From Blastococcus litoris (GTDB lineage Bacteria; Actinomycetota; Actinomycetes; Mycobacteriales; Geodermatophilaceae): a stretch of DNA of 64,000 nt. The translations under genes were made by a program, and so were the position numbers. The stretch lies in assembly GCF_003075095.1 (NCBI RefSeq), contig NZ_QCZF01000003.1, positions 248,001 through 312,000 on the forward strand, given 5' to 3'. Below the pieces are notes generated by a model. That model saw nothing but the letters and a program-made list of their open reading frames with translations. It searched no databases and was not told the origin of the DNA. Numbering within the stretch: the first letter of the stretch is position 1; each line of letters opens with the position of its first letter. This document shows positions 24,564 to 33,800 of this stretch, in pieces.

Positions 24564-26045
24564 TCAGCGGATGCCGGACACCGGCGACCACTCACCGGCG
24601 CGGGCCGTGGCCTCCTCCACCTCGGCCAGCCGATCGCGCAGCCGCGCCCGGCCGGCGCGGCGGTCGGCGATCATCCCGGCGATCGCGACCACCACCACCG
24701 CGAGCGTCGCGGCGGCGCCGACCAGCGCCACCTGGGTGTAGACGTCGTCGCCGGGGAAACCGGTCGCCGGGTCGAGACCGGCCGCGATCAGCGTCACCGC
24801 CACGGTGCTGCCCAGGGCCTGCCCGACGGACCGGGCGATCGAGTTGACGGCGTTGGCCACGCCCGTCTCGTCCTCCCGCACGGCCTGCACGACCAGTGCC
24901 GGCAGCGCGGCGTAGGCCACCGTCACCGACACCTGGGTCAGCAGACCGGCCACCACGACCAGCCAGGGCTCGTCGCGCAGGAGAGCCAGCAGCAGGAACC
25001 CGGCGACGCCCGAGGACGCGCCCGCGAGCAGGGTCGGCAGCGCGCCGAGCCGGGTGACCACCCGTCCCGCGACGGGGGCGAGGGCGATGCCCGCGATCCC
25101 GCCGGGGAGCAGGTAGACCACCGACGCCTCCAGGACCGACGCCCCGAAGCCGTAGCCGGTGACCGCCGGGGGAGCCTGCACGTACTGGAGGACGGCGAGG
25201 AAGGACGCGAACAGCGCGATGCCGGTCATGAGCCCGGCGACGTTCGGGACGACGGTGCGCCGGTCGGCCAGCATCGCCGGGCGCACGAGCGGCTGCGCCG
25301 TCCGCCGCTGGAGGACCACCCACCCGGTCAGGACGACGACAGCTCCGGCGAAGCAGCCGACGACCGCGGGCGACGCCCATCCCCACGCGTTGCCCTGGGA
25401 CACGGGCAGGAGGAGCAGCACCAGTCCGACCCCGAGGACGAGCGCACCCCACCAGTCGACCCGCCCGGACGCCGACGACGGGCGGTGCGGCAGCAGCCGG
25501 TGGGCCATCAGCAGGGAGACGAGGGTGACGCCCAGACCGATCCAGAAGGGGCGGCGGTAGTCGCCGCCGTCGCCGACCAGCAGGCCGGTGGCCACCAGCC
25601 CGGCCACGCCGCCCACGGCCAGCGTGCTGCTCACGATGCTCATGGCCACGCTCAGCCGGCGCTCGGGCAGCTCGCGGCGCAGCACGCTGATCGACAGCGG
25701 GAACAGTCCGTAGGAGGCGCCCTGCAGGATCCGGCCGGCCAGCAGCAGCGGCAGGGACGTCGTGACGACCGCCAGCAGGGTGCCCAGCGCCACGGCGACG
25801 AGGATCCCGAGGATCACCGGGCGCTCCCCGCGCAGGTCCCCCAGCCGGCCGAGGACCGGGGTGAACACGGCCGCGGCGAGCAGGTTCGCGGTCAGGACCC
25901 AGCCCGCGGCGGCGGCGGAGACGTCCAGCTGCTCCTCGATGGCGCCCAGCACGGGCACCACCAGGCTCTGCAGCAGCGACAGGGTGGTGACGCCGAGGGC
26001 GAGCGCGAGGACCAGCAGCCCGGGACGGACGGTGGTCGTGGGCAC
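24564..26045 (-). CDS. MFS transporter, drug-export type
   Basis: A 493-residue protein with about 14 membrane helices and MFS motif A in GRLGDLRGERPV after helix 2, typical of DHA2-type proton-coupled exporters. The end is a soluble helical tail (DRRAGRARLRDRLAEVEEA). The GTG at 26045 (PTTTVRPG) is preferred; a TTG 33 nt upstream is possible. There is no adjacent regulator gene, and the substrate is unknown. It lies 103 nt downstream of no other gene on its strand and is probably a single-gene unit. Confidence 0.82.
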   Translation of the reverse strand: MPTTTVRPGLLVLALALGVTTLSLLQSLVVPVLGAIEEQLDVSAAAAGWVLTANLLAAAVFTPVLGRLGDLRGERPVILGILVAVALGTLLAVVTTSLPLLLAGRILQGASYGLFPLSISVLRRELPERRLSVAMSIVSSTLAVGGVAGLVATGLLVGDGGDYRRPFWIGLGVTLVSLLMAHRLLPHRPSSASGRVDWWGALVLGVGLVLLLLPVSQGNAWGWASPAVVGCFAGAVVVLTGWVVLQRRTAQPLVRPAMLADRRTVVPNVAGLMTGIALFASFLAVLQYVQAPPAVTGYGFGASVLEASVVYLLPGGIAGIALAPVAGRVVTRLGALPTLLAGASSGVAGFLLLALLRDEPWLVVVAGLLTQVSVTVAYAALPALVVQAVREDETGVANAVNSIARSVGQALGSTVAVTLIAAGLDPATGFPGDDVYTQVALVGAAATLAVVVVAIAGMIADRRAGRARLRDRLAEVEEATARAGEWSPVSGIR

Positions 26046-26244
26046 CGACCGATCAGACCATGCGGCCCCGGCTCTCAAGTCGGTGCGGTCAGCAACCGAT
26101 GGAGGTGAAGCCGATCACACTCAGTCAGGTGAAGTACCCAACTCGACGATTGAGACCTCGGTTCACGGGGGACACAGTGCCCCGACGACGTGTTCCGCCC
26201 CTGTCCCGGCGGATCACCCGATTGCTTGGGGGAGTACCGAACTG

Positions 26245-26403
26245 ATGATGATGGCCGTGACCCTGCTGGGGTTCTTCTTCCTGACGGCCCTGGTCATCGC
26301 GATGGGCACCTCGTCCACCGCCCGCTACGAGCGGGAGCGTGCGGAGGGTGTGGCCACGCAGCGCCAGGCCGCCGCCGAGACGGTGGGCGCCGCCCCCGCC
26401 TGA
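26245..26403 (+). CDS. Small single-span membrane protein, 52 aa
   Basis: Starting at ATG 26245 (the first of three in-frame ATGs), the product is MMMAVTLLGFFFLTALVIAM, then a polar tail with RYERERAEG and a C-terminal Ala-rich end. One membrane helix (about 4-22) is followed by a basic/acidic cytoplasmic segment. A strong GGGGGAG (26228-26234) precedes it and a strong hairpin follows. That makes a real, independently expressed small gene likely. The 199 nt upstream (26046-26244) show no other supported gene. Confidence 0.7.
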   Translation: MMMAVTLLGFFFLTALVIAMGTSSTARYERERAEGVATQRQAAAETVGAAPA

Positions 26404-26414
26404 CCCGGCAGCAC

Positions 26415-26459
26415 GACAGCGCGCCCCGCGCCCTCCGTCAGGAGGGGCGGGGCGCTGTC
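26415..26459. terminator. Bidirectional hairpin terminator between convergent genes
   Basis: GACAGC plus a long GC arm (GCCCCGCGCCCTCC) pairs with GGAGGGGCGGGGC and GCTGTC around a GTCA loop, with a small bulge. It lies between the stop of the 52-aa membrane protein and the stop of the acyl-CoA dehydrogenase on the other strand, and can serve both. Confidence 0.75.
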
Positions 26460-26489
26460 ACGTCCGGGGTGCTGCTCGTCGGCCCTCGG

Positions 26490-28283
26490 TCAGAGCCAGC
26501 CGGGATCCGCGTCGAGGACCGTGCGGTCCAGCGACTCCAGCAGGTCGAACCGGTGGTGGACCCGGGGGAGCTCCCACCGCCAGAAGAACCGCGCCGCCTG
26601 CCGCTTGCCCTCGTGGAAGTCCGACTCCGACGAGCCCGTGGCCAGCGCCTGCTCCAGCCACAGCCACGCGACGACGAGGTGCCCGGCCGCCTCCAGGTAG
26701 ACGTGCGAGTTGGCCAGCGTCACCTCCGGGTCGCCGGCACCCCACAGCGTCGCTGTCACCGCGCCCATGCGGGCGACCGCGGCGTCCAGGTCGGCGGCGA
26801 AGCCGGCCCACTCGGTGCCCGCGGCGCGCGCCGTCGTCGCGCCGATCGTCTCCCCGAGCAGGGCCAGCCCGGCGCCGCCCTTCATGACCACCTTGCGGCC
26901 GAGCAGGTCCAGCGACTGGATGCCCTGCGTGCCCTCGTGGATCGGGTTGAGCCGGTTGTCCCGGTAGAACTGCTCGACGGGGTAGTCGCGGGTGTAGCCG
27001 TAGCCGCCGTGCACCTGGATCGCCAGGTCGCCGGCCGCCAGCCCCCACTGCGAGGGCCACGCCTTCGCGATCGGGGTGAGCATGTCCAGCAGCAGGTGCG
27101 CGCGGTCGCGCTCCTCCTGCGTCTCCGCCGTCTGCTCCTCGTCGACCAGCCGGGCGCAGTAGAGGCCGAGCGCCATCCCGCCCTCGACGTAGGACTTGGC
27201 CGTCAGCAGCATCCGCCGGACGTCCGGGTGCTCGACGATCGGCACCATCGGCGTGGCGGGGTCCTTGGCGCCGGCCGGGCGGCCCTGCGTGCGGGTGCGG
27301 GCGTACTCCAGCGCGTGCAGGTAGCCGGTGTAGCCGAGGACGGTCGCGCCCACCCCGACGCCGATCCGCGCCTCGTTCATCATGTGGAACATGTAGGTGA
27401 GGCCCTTGTGCGGCTCGCCCACGAGGTAGCCGACCGCGCCGGGCCTACCGCCGGGGCGGTGCACGCCCTCGCCGAAGTTCAGCAGCGTGTTCGTCGTCCC
27501 GCGGTAGCCCATCTTGTGGTTCAGCCCGGCCAGGACTACGTCGTTGCGCTCGCCCAGGGTGCCGTCGGCCTGCACCAGGAACTTGGGCACGATGAACAGC
27601 GAGATGCCCTTGGTGCCGGGCGGTCCGCCGGGGATCTTGGCGAGGACCAGGTGGACGATGTTCTCGGTCAGCTCGTGGTCGCCGCCGGAGATCCACATCT
27701 TGTTGCCGGTCAGCCGGTACGTGCCGTCGTCCTGCGGCTCGGCCCTGGTGGTGATGTCGGCCAGGGAGGAGCCCGCCTGCGGCTCGGACAGCGCCATCGT
27801 GCCGAACCAGCGGCCCTCGAGCTCGGGCCGCACGTAGGTGTCGATCTGCTCCGGGCTGCCGTGGGCGAGCAGCAGCCGCGCGTTGCCCATGGTCAGGAAC
27901 GGGTAGGCCGACGTGCCGACGTTCGCCGCCTTGAACCAGGCGAACACCGCCTGCCCGACCGTGTGCGGCAGCTGCATGCCGCCGTACTCCTCGTCGAACG
28001 AGCCGGCCATCAGGCCCGCGTCGGTGAACACCTTCAGGGCGCGCGCGACCTCGGGGATCATCTCGACCTTGCCGTCGACCATGCGCGGCTCGTTGAGGTC
28101 GGCCGTGCGGTTGTGCGGCGCGAAGTGGTCGGTGGCGATCTGCTCGGCGAGGTCGAGGACGGCGTCGAACGTCTCGCGGGAGTGCTCGGTGAACCGGGGC
28201 CGCTTGGTCAGCGACTCGACGTCGAGCCACTCGTGCAGCATGAAGTCGAGGTCACGGCGGGACAGGATCAGCGACGGGGCCAC
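26490..28283 (-). CDS. Acyl-CoA dehydrogenase, long form with C-terminal extension
   Basis: A 597-residue enzyme, longer than the ~390-aa standard. An N-terminal lid region (~1-60) precedes the dehydrogenase core: MALSEPQAGSSLADITT, NKMWISGGDHEL and the catalytic region HEGTQGIQSLDLLGRKV. A C-terminal ~120-residue helical domain follows, as in the FadE5-like/acetyl-CoA dehydrogenase-like C-terminal group. It probably oxidises fatty acyl-CoA of broad chain length (family inference). It is flanked by hairpins on both sides and therefore appears to be its own transcription unit. Confidence 0.9.
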   Translation of the reverse strand: MAPSLILSRRDLDFMLHEWLDVESLTKRPRFTEHSRETFDAVLDLAEQIATDHFAPHNRTADLNEPRMVDGKVEMIPEVARALKVFTDAGLMAGSFDEEYGGMQLPHTVGQAVFAWFKAANVGTSAYPFLTMGNARLLLAHGSPEQIDTYVRPELEGRWFGTMALSEPQAGSSLADITTRAEPQDDGTYRLTGNKMWISGGDHELTENIVHLVLAKIPGGPPGTKGISLFIVPKFLVQADGTLGERNDVVLAGLNHKMGYRGTTNTLLNFGEGVHRPGGRPGAVGYLVGEPHKGLTYMFHMMNEARIGVGVGATVLGYTGYLHALEYARTRTQGRPAGAKDPATPMVPIVEHPDVRRMLLTAKSYVEGGMALGLYCARLVDEEQTAETQEERDRAHLLLDMLTPIAKAWPSQWGLAAGDLAIQVHGGYGYTRDYPVEQFYRDNRLNPIHEGTQGIQSLDLLGRKVVMKGGAGLALLGETIGATTARAAGTEWAGFAADLDAAVARMGAVTATLWGAGDPEVTLANSHVYLEAAGHLVVAWLWLEQALATGSSESDFHEGKRQAARFFWRWELPRVHHRFDLLESLDRTVLDADPGWL

Positions 28284-28339
28284 GGCGACATTGTCGTCCT
28301 CCGGACGACACCGCGGCCAGGTGCCCTCCGCAGGAGCGA

Positions 28340-28380
28340 CGACGACGGCCCCCTCCCGGAGAGGAAGGGGGCCGTCGTCG
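28340..28380. terminator. 18-bp hairpin terminator after the MFS gene
   Basis: CGACGACGGCCCCCTCCC (28340-28357) pairs with the complement at 28363-28380, with one mismatch and a 5-nt loop. On the minus strand it lies 9 nt past the stop of the DHA2 transporter gene, ending the marR-MFS transcript before the acyl-CoA dehydrogenase gene. Confidence 0.75.
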
Positions 28381-28389
28381 TTCCGGCCA

Positions 28390-30159
28390 TCAGGAGCGCG
28401 GGTCCTCCGCGGTCCCGGACGGCGGCGGCGTCGAGGTCGGCGCCGAGGCGCCGACCGACTGCACCCGCTGGTCGGCCTCGACGTCCGGGGTGACCGCGGT
28501 GCCGGTGATCTCGCCGGCGCCGGCCTGCTGGGCCTGGATGCCCGACTGGTTGCGCAGCGGCAGCTCCGGCAGGAACAGCATCACGAAGAAGCCGATCGCC
28601 ACGACGATCGCCGCGACCATGAAGACCAGGTCGATCGAGTCGGAGAACCCGGTCTTGAACGGCAGCGCGAGGAAGTCGGGCAGCTGCTGGATGAACGAGG
28701 TGTCCGACAGGTCCCCGCCCCCGTTGAGCTGGCCGCTCTGCACCGCCTCGGCCACCCGCGGATCGGTCGCCGCTGCGGCGCGCACCGCGCTGCTGATCTT
28801 GTCCGGCAGTGTGGTGAACAGGATGGACAGGAAGGCCGCCACCCCGATCGTGCCGCCCATCTGCCGGAAGAACGTCACCGACGAGGTGGCGACGCCCATC
28901 TCGGTGGGCCGGACGGCGTTCTGCACGGCCAGGATCACCGGCTGGAAGTTGAAGCCGAGCCCGAGACCGAGCAGCACCATGAACGGCGCGAGGACCCAGA
29001 CCGAGGTGTCGGCGCCGATGATGAACGACATCGACACGAGCGCGGCGACGATGAAGACGATGCCGACCAGCGGGTAGATCTTGTACTTGCCGGTCTTCGA
29101 GATCGCGATGCCCGAGCCCATGGCGCCGGTCATGATGCCGGCGACCAGCGGGATCATCTGCAGGCCGGCCACCGTCGGGCTCGAGCCGTGCACGATCTGC
29201 AGGTACTGGGGCAGCAGCAGGATGCCGCCGAACATGCCGGCGCCCAGGACGATGCTGCCGACGCTGCTCACCGCGAAGCTCCGGTTCCGGAACATCCGCA
29301 GCGGCAGCAGGGCGTCGTCCTTGTACGCCCGCTCGGCCAGGATGAAGAGCACGAGGCCGACGGCGCCGATGGCGTAGCAGAGCACCGCGCGCCCGGAGTC
29401 CCAGCCCCAGATGCGGCCCTGCTCGGCCACGATCAGCAGCGGGACGAGGCAGGTGACGAGCGCGAGGGCGCCCGGCCAGTCGATGCGGTGGTCGCGGCGG
29501 GTGTGCGGGAGGTGCAGCACCCGGAAGACGACGGCGAACGCCGCGATGCCCAGCGGCACGTTGAGGTAGAAGATCCAGCGCCAGCCGGTGATGGCCAGCA
29601 GCGAGTCCTGCCCGGCGAAGAAGCCGCCGATGACCGGGCCGAGCACGCTGGACGTGCCGAAGACGGCCATGAACATGCCCTGGTACCGGGAGCGCTCCCG
29701 CGGCGGCACGATGTCGCCGATGATCGCCAGGGCCAGCGACATGAGGCCGCCGGCGCCGATGCCCTGGATCGCCCGGTAGGCGGCCAGCTGGTACATGGTG
29801 TCGGCCAGGCCGCAGAGCATCGAGCCGACGACGAAGACCCCGATGGCGAAGAGGTAGAACGGCCGGCGCCCGTAGAGGTCCGACAGCTTGCCGTAGAGCG
29901 GGGTCGCGATCGTCGACGTGATCAGGAAGGCCGTCGTCGCCCAGGCCTGGAGGTCGTACCCCTCCAGGTCGTCGGCGATGGTCCGGATCGCGGTCGAGAC
30001 CACGGTCTGGTCCAGTGCCGCCAGGAACATGCCGAGCATGAGGCCGCCGAGGATCGTGAGGATCTGGCGGTGCGTGAACACGCCGCTGGCGTCCGGCGCG
30101 GCCGCGGCCGCGCGAGCGTCCCGTCGGTCGGCCGCGGTGGCGCGGGTGGACTGGCTCAT
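28390..30159 (-). CDS. DHA2 family (EmrB/QacA) drug exporter
   Basis: A 589-residue protein with 14 membrane helices. Motif LDQTVVSTA is in helix 1, motif A GKLSDLYGRRP follows helix 2, and RAIQGIGAGG is in helix 4, all diagnostic of the EmrB/QacA group. A ~75-residue hydrophilic C-terminus rich in Gln, Thr and Pro is extra. Its ATG overlaps the stop of the MarR gene by 4 nt, so expression should follow that regulator and its paired operators at 30704-30734. Proton-driven export of lipophilic compounds is the expected role. Confidence 0.92.
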   Translation of the reverse strand: MSQSTRATAADRRDARAAAAAPDASGVFTHRQILTILGGLMLGMFLAALDQTVVSTAIRTIADDLEGYDLQAWATTAFLITSTIATPLYGKLSDLYGRRPFYLFAIGVFVVGSMLCGLADTMYQLAAYRAIQGIGAGGLMSLALAIIGDIVPPRERSRYQGMFMAVFGTSSVLGPVIGGFFAGQDSLLAITGWRWIFYLNVPLGIAAFAVVFRVLHLPHTRRDHRIDWPGALALVTCLVPLLIVAEQGRIWGWDSGRAVLCYAIGAVGLVLFILAERAYKDDALLPLRMFRNRSFAVSSVGSIVLGAGMFGGILLLPQYLQIVHGSSPTVAGLQMIPLVAGIMTGAMGSGIAISKTGKYKIYPLVGIVFIVAALVSMSFIIGADTSVWVLAPFMVLLGLGLGFNFQPVILAVQNAVRPTEMGVATSSVTFFRQMGGTIGVAAFLSILFTTLPDKISSAVRAAAATDPRVAEAVQSGQLNGGGDLSDTSFIQQLPDFLALPFKTGFSDSIDLVFMVAAIVVAIGFFVMLFLPELPLRNQSGIQAQQAGAGEITGTAVTPDVEADQRVQSVGASAPTSTPPPSGTAEDPRS

Positions 30160-30665
30160 CGGTTCTCTCTCGGGGAGTCGGAGTCGGTGGGGACGCCGGC
30201 GTCGGGGACGCCGGGCAGGGCTGCGGACAGGTCGTCCAGGAAGCGGCCGAACAGGCTGGTCAGGGAGGCGAGGTCGTCGGCGTCCCAGTCCGCGGTGACC
30301 TCGGCGAGGTGGTTCTCCCGTTCCCGGCGCAGGGACTCGAGGGCGGCGTGGCCGGCCTCGGTGACGACGAGCCGGCTGGCCCGCCCGTCGGACTCGTCGG
30401 CGACGCGCCGGACCAGTCCCTGCTCCACCAGCGCGGCCACGTGCCGGCTGACGGTCGACGGATCCGCGTGCACCAGCTCGGCGAGCGCACCCTGGCGGAG
30501 CGGGCCGATCCGGACGAGCGGGAAGAGCAGCACCAGGGCTGCACGGTCCCGGCTGTCGGCGCGGGCCGCCTGCGTCTTGAGCGCGTGCACGACCCGCATG
30601 AAACGGGGCAGCTGCTCGGAGAGCCGGCGCACCTCGGTGAGCCGGTCCGGCGGCGTCTGCTGCAT
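30156..30665 (-). CDS. MarR family regulator
   Basis: A 169-residue MarR protein. The winged helix has the recognition-helix region ADPSTVSRHVAALVEQGLV (~68-86) and the wing RRVADESDGRASRLVVTEAG. The ATG is preceded by an exceptionally complete anti-16S match, AGGAGGTGATC (30670-30680 on this strand). The downstream exporter gene overlaps by 4 nt, so it is a classic local repressor-exporter pair. The tail after ~145 is Pro/Asp-rich and probably disordered. Confidence 0.93.
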   Translation of the reverse strand: MQQTPPDRLTEVRRLSEQLPRFMRVVHALKTQAARADSRDRAALVLLFPLVRIGPLRQGALAELVHADPSTVSRHVAALVEQGLVRRVADESDGRASRLVVTEAGHAALESLRRERENHLAEVTADWDADDLASLTSLFGRFLDDLSAALPGVPDAGVPTDSDSPRENR

Positions 30666-30703
30666 GACCGATCACCTCCTGAGCTCAGGTCGCATGCACG
30701 ATA

Positions 30704-30734
30704 CAACCCGTTGCACGACGCAAGCAACAAGTTG
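30704..30734. promoter_or_regulatory. Tandem MarR-type operators, centres 21 bp apart
   Basis: CAACCCGTTG (30704-30713) and CAACAAGTTG (30725-30734) share the symmetric core CAAC-NN-GTTG. Their centres are exactly 21 bp apart, two helical turns. A third inverted pair, TTGC-ACGAC-GCAA (30711-30723), links them. The cluster lies 39-69 nt upstream of marR, where its promoter should be, and is also upstream of hrpA on the other strand. Cooperative binding of two MarR dimers is inferred. Confidence 0.75.
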
Positions 30735-30838
30735 CAGGGCGCACGGAGTGTGACGTCGGCGACCGCGGAGGTTTCCCCGGCGGCCGGGATGGGACGCTGG
30801 AGTGCCCTGTCCGACCCGAGAGGAACCCGAGCAACGCC

Positions 30839-33800
30839 GTGAGTGCCCCCGAGAACCCCACCGCGGAGCCGGAGCTCCGGCAGCGGCTGGCGGCACTCGC
30901 CCTCGCCGACGAGCACCGGCTGCGCCGGCGTCTCGACGGGCTGCGGAAGACCCGGGACCCGCAGGCGCGGGCCCGGCAGCGGGAGCGGATCGCCGCCGAC
31001 GTCGCGACCGCCGAGGAGCGGATCGCGCGGCGCCGTGCCGCCGTACCGGTCGTGAGCTACCCCGAGGAGCTGCCGGTCAGCGCACGGCGCGACGACATCG
31101 CCGAGGCGCTCCGGACCTCCCAGGTGGTCGTCGTCGCGGGCGAGACCGGCTCGGGCAAGACGACGCAGCTGCCCAAGATCGCCCTCGAGCTCGGGCGCGG
31201 GGTCCGCGGCCGCATCGGGCACACCCAGCCGCGCCGCATCGCCGCACGCAGCGTCGCGGAGCGCATCGCCGAGGAGCTGGGCACGCCGCTGGGCGAGGCG
31301 GTCGGCTACAAGATGCGGTTCAACGACCAGGTGTCGGACTCGACGCTGGTCAAGCTGATGACCGACGGCGTGCTGCTGGCCGAGATCGCGCACGACCGGC
31401 TGCTGCGCCAGTACGACACGATCATCCTGGACGAGGCCCACGAGCGGAGCCTCAACATCGACTTCCTGCTCGGCTACCTCGCGCAGATCCTCCCGCGGCG
31501 CCCGGACCTGAAGCTGGTCATCACCTCGGCGACGATCGACGTCGAGCGGGTGGCCGCCCACTTCAGCGGGGCCCCGGTCGTGGAGGTCAGCGGCCGCACG
31601 TACCCGGTCGAGGTCCGCTACCGGCCGGTGGTCGATCCCGACGACCCGGAGGCGGACGAGGACCGCGACCAGGTCAGCGCGATCCTGGACGCGGTCGACG
31701 AGCTGACCGCCGAGGGCCCGGGCGACATCCTGGTGTTCCTCGCCGGGGAGCGGGAGATCCGCGACACCCAGGACGCGCTCGCGGAGCGCTCGCTCCCGGA
31801 CACGGAGGTCGTGCCGCTCTACTCGCGGCTGTCGGCGGCCGAGCAGCACAAGGTCTTCGCGCCGCATCCCGGACGGCGGATCGTGCTGGCCACCAACGTC
31901 GCGGAGACGTCGCTGACGGTGCCGGGCATCCGGTACGTGATCGACCCGGGAACCGCGCGCATCTCGCGGTACAGCCACCGGACGAAGGTGCAGCGGCTGC
32001 CGATCGAGCCGGTGAGCCAGGCCTCGGCGCGGCAGCGCTCGGGTCGCTGCGGCCGGCTGGGGCCGGGGATCGCGATCCGGCTCTACACGGAGGACGACTT
32101 CGAGGCCCGGCCGGAGTTCACCGACCCGGAGATCCTGCGCACCAACCTGGCCTCGGTGCTGCTGCAGATGGCCGCCCTCGACCTGGGCGCCGTCGAGGAG
32201 TTCCCGTTCGTCGACCCGCCCGACCGCCGCGCGATCGCCGACGGGCTGGCGCTGCTCGAGGAGCTGCACGCCCTCGACGGGGACGGGAAGCTGACCGACA
32301 CCGGCCGGGCGCTGGCCGCCCTGCCGCTGGACCCGCGCATGGCGCGGATGGTGGTCGAGGCCGACCGCCGCGGGGTCCTCGACGAGGTCCTGGTCATCGC
32401 GGCGGGCCTCACGATCCAGGACCCGCGCGAGCGGCCCACCGAGCACCAGCAGGCCGCCGACGAGCTGCACCGCCGGTTCGCCGACGAGAACTCCGACTTC
32501 CTCGCCCTGCTCAACCTGTGGCGGTACCTGGCCGAGCAGCAGGAGGCGCTGAGCGGCAACCAGTTCCGGCGCACCGTGAAGCGGGAGTTCCTGCACTACC
32601 TGCGCATCCGCGAGTGGCAGGACCTGCACGGCCAGCTCCGGGGTACCGCGCGGCGGCTGGGCATGCAGCTCGGCGAGGCGGCGACCGAGCCCGACGAGCG
32701 CGGCATCCACGCGGCGCTCGTCGCCGGCCTGCTCAGCCACGTCGGGCTGCAACTGGAGCCCGCGAAGGGCCAGAGTGGCCCTCCTCGGCGGGGGAGCCGC
32801 GAGTACGTGGGCACGCGCAACACCCGCTTCGTCATCGCCCCCGGGACCCCGCTGGCGAAGAAGCCGCCGCGGTGGGTGGTGGCCGCCGAGCTCGTGGAGA
32901 CCAGCCGGCTCTTCGCCCGCACCGTGGCACGGATCGACCCCGAGACCGTCGAGAAGCTGGCCGACCACCTGGTGGTGCGCCAGTACTCCGAGCCGCGCTG
33001 GGACGCCAAGCGCGGGTCGGTGGTCGCCACCGAGCGGGTCACCCTCTACGGCCTCCCGCTGGTCGTGGGACGGCGGGTGCAGTACGGCTCCATCGACCCG
33101 GTCGTCTCCCGGGAGCTGTTCATCCGGCACGCGCTCGTCGAGGGGCAGTGGACGACCCACCACCGGTTCTGGGCCGACAACCAGCGGGCGATCGAGCAGG
33201 TGGCGGCGCTGGAGGAACGGGCCCGCCGCCGCGACATCGCGGTCGACGACGAGACGCTGTTCGAGCTCTACGACGCGCGGATCCCGGCCGACGTCGTCTC
33301 CACCCGGCACTTCGACAGGTGGTGGAAGGACGCCCGCCGCAGGACGCCGGACCTGCTGACCCTCACCCCGGAGATGCTCACCGACGCCGCGGCCGCGGGG
33401 CAGGTCCGCCCCGAGGACTACCCGGACGAGGTGCACCTCTCGCAGGGGCTCTCCCTGCCGCTGTCCTACGCGTTCGCCCCGGGCGCGGCCGAGGACGGCG
33501 TCACCGTCGACGTGCCGCTCGCGGTCCTCGACGGGGTGGCCCGGGAGACCTCGGGGGAGTCGCTGGCCTTCACGGTCCCGGGTCTCCGGGAGGAGCTGGT
33601 GACGGCGCTGCTCCGGACGCTGCCCAAGCAGCTGCGACGGGGTCTGGTCCCGATCCCCGACCGCGTGCGGGAGGTGCTGCCGAGGATCGATCCGGGCGAG
33701 CCGCTCCTGCCCGCGCTCGAGCGCGAGCTGCGGCGGGCCACGGCGGTCACCATCCCGCCCGACGCCTGGGCTCCGGACCAGGTGCCCGGCCACCTGCGCG

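Noticed and set aside
26060-26245. Small plus-strand ORF before the 52-aa membrane protein
   Set aside because: Basic, low-complexity translation, no ribosome-binding site, and it overlaps the likely promoter region.
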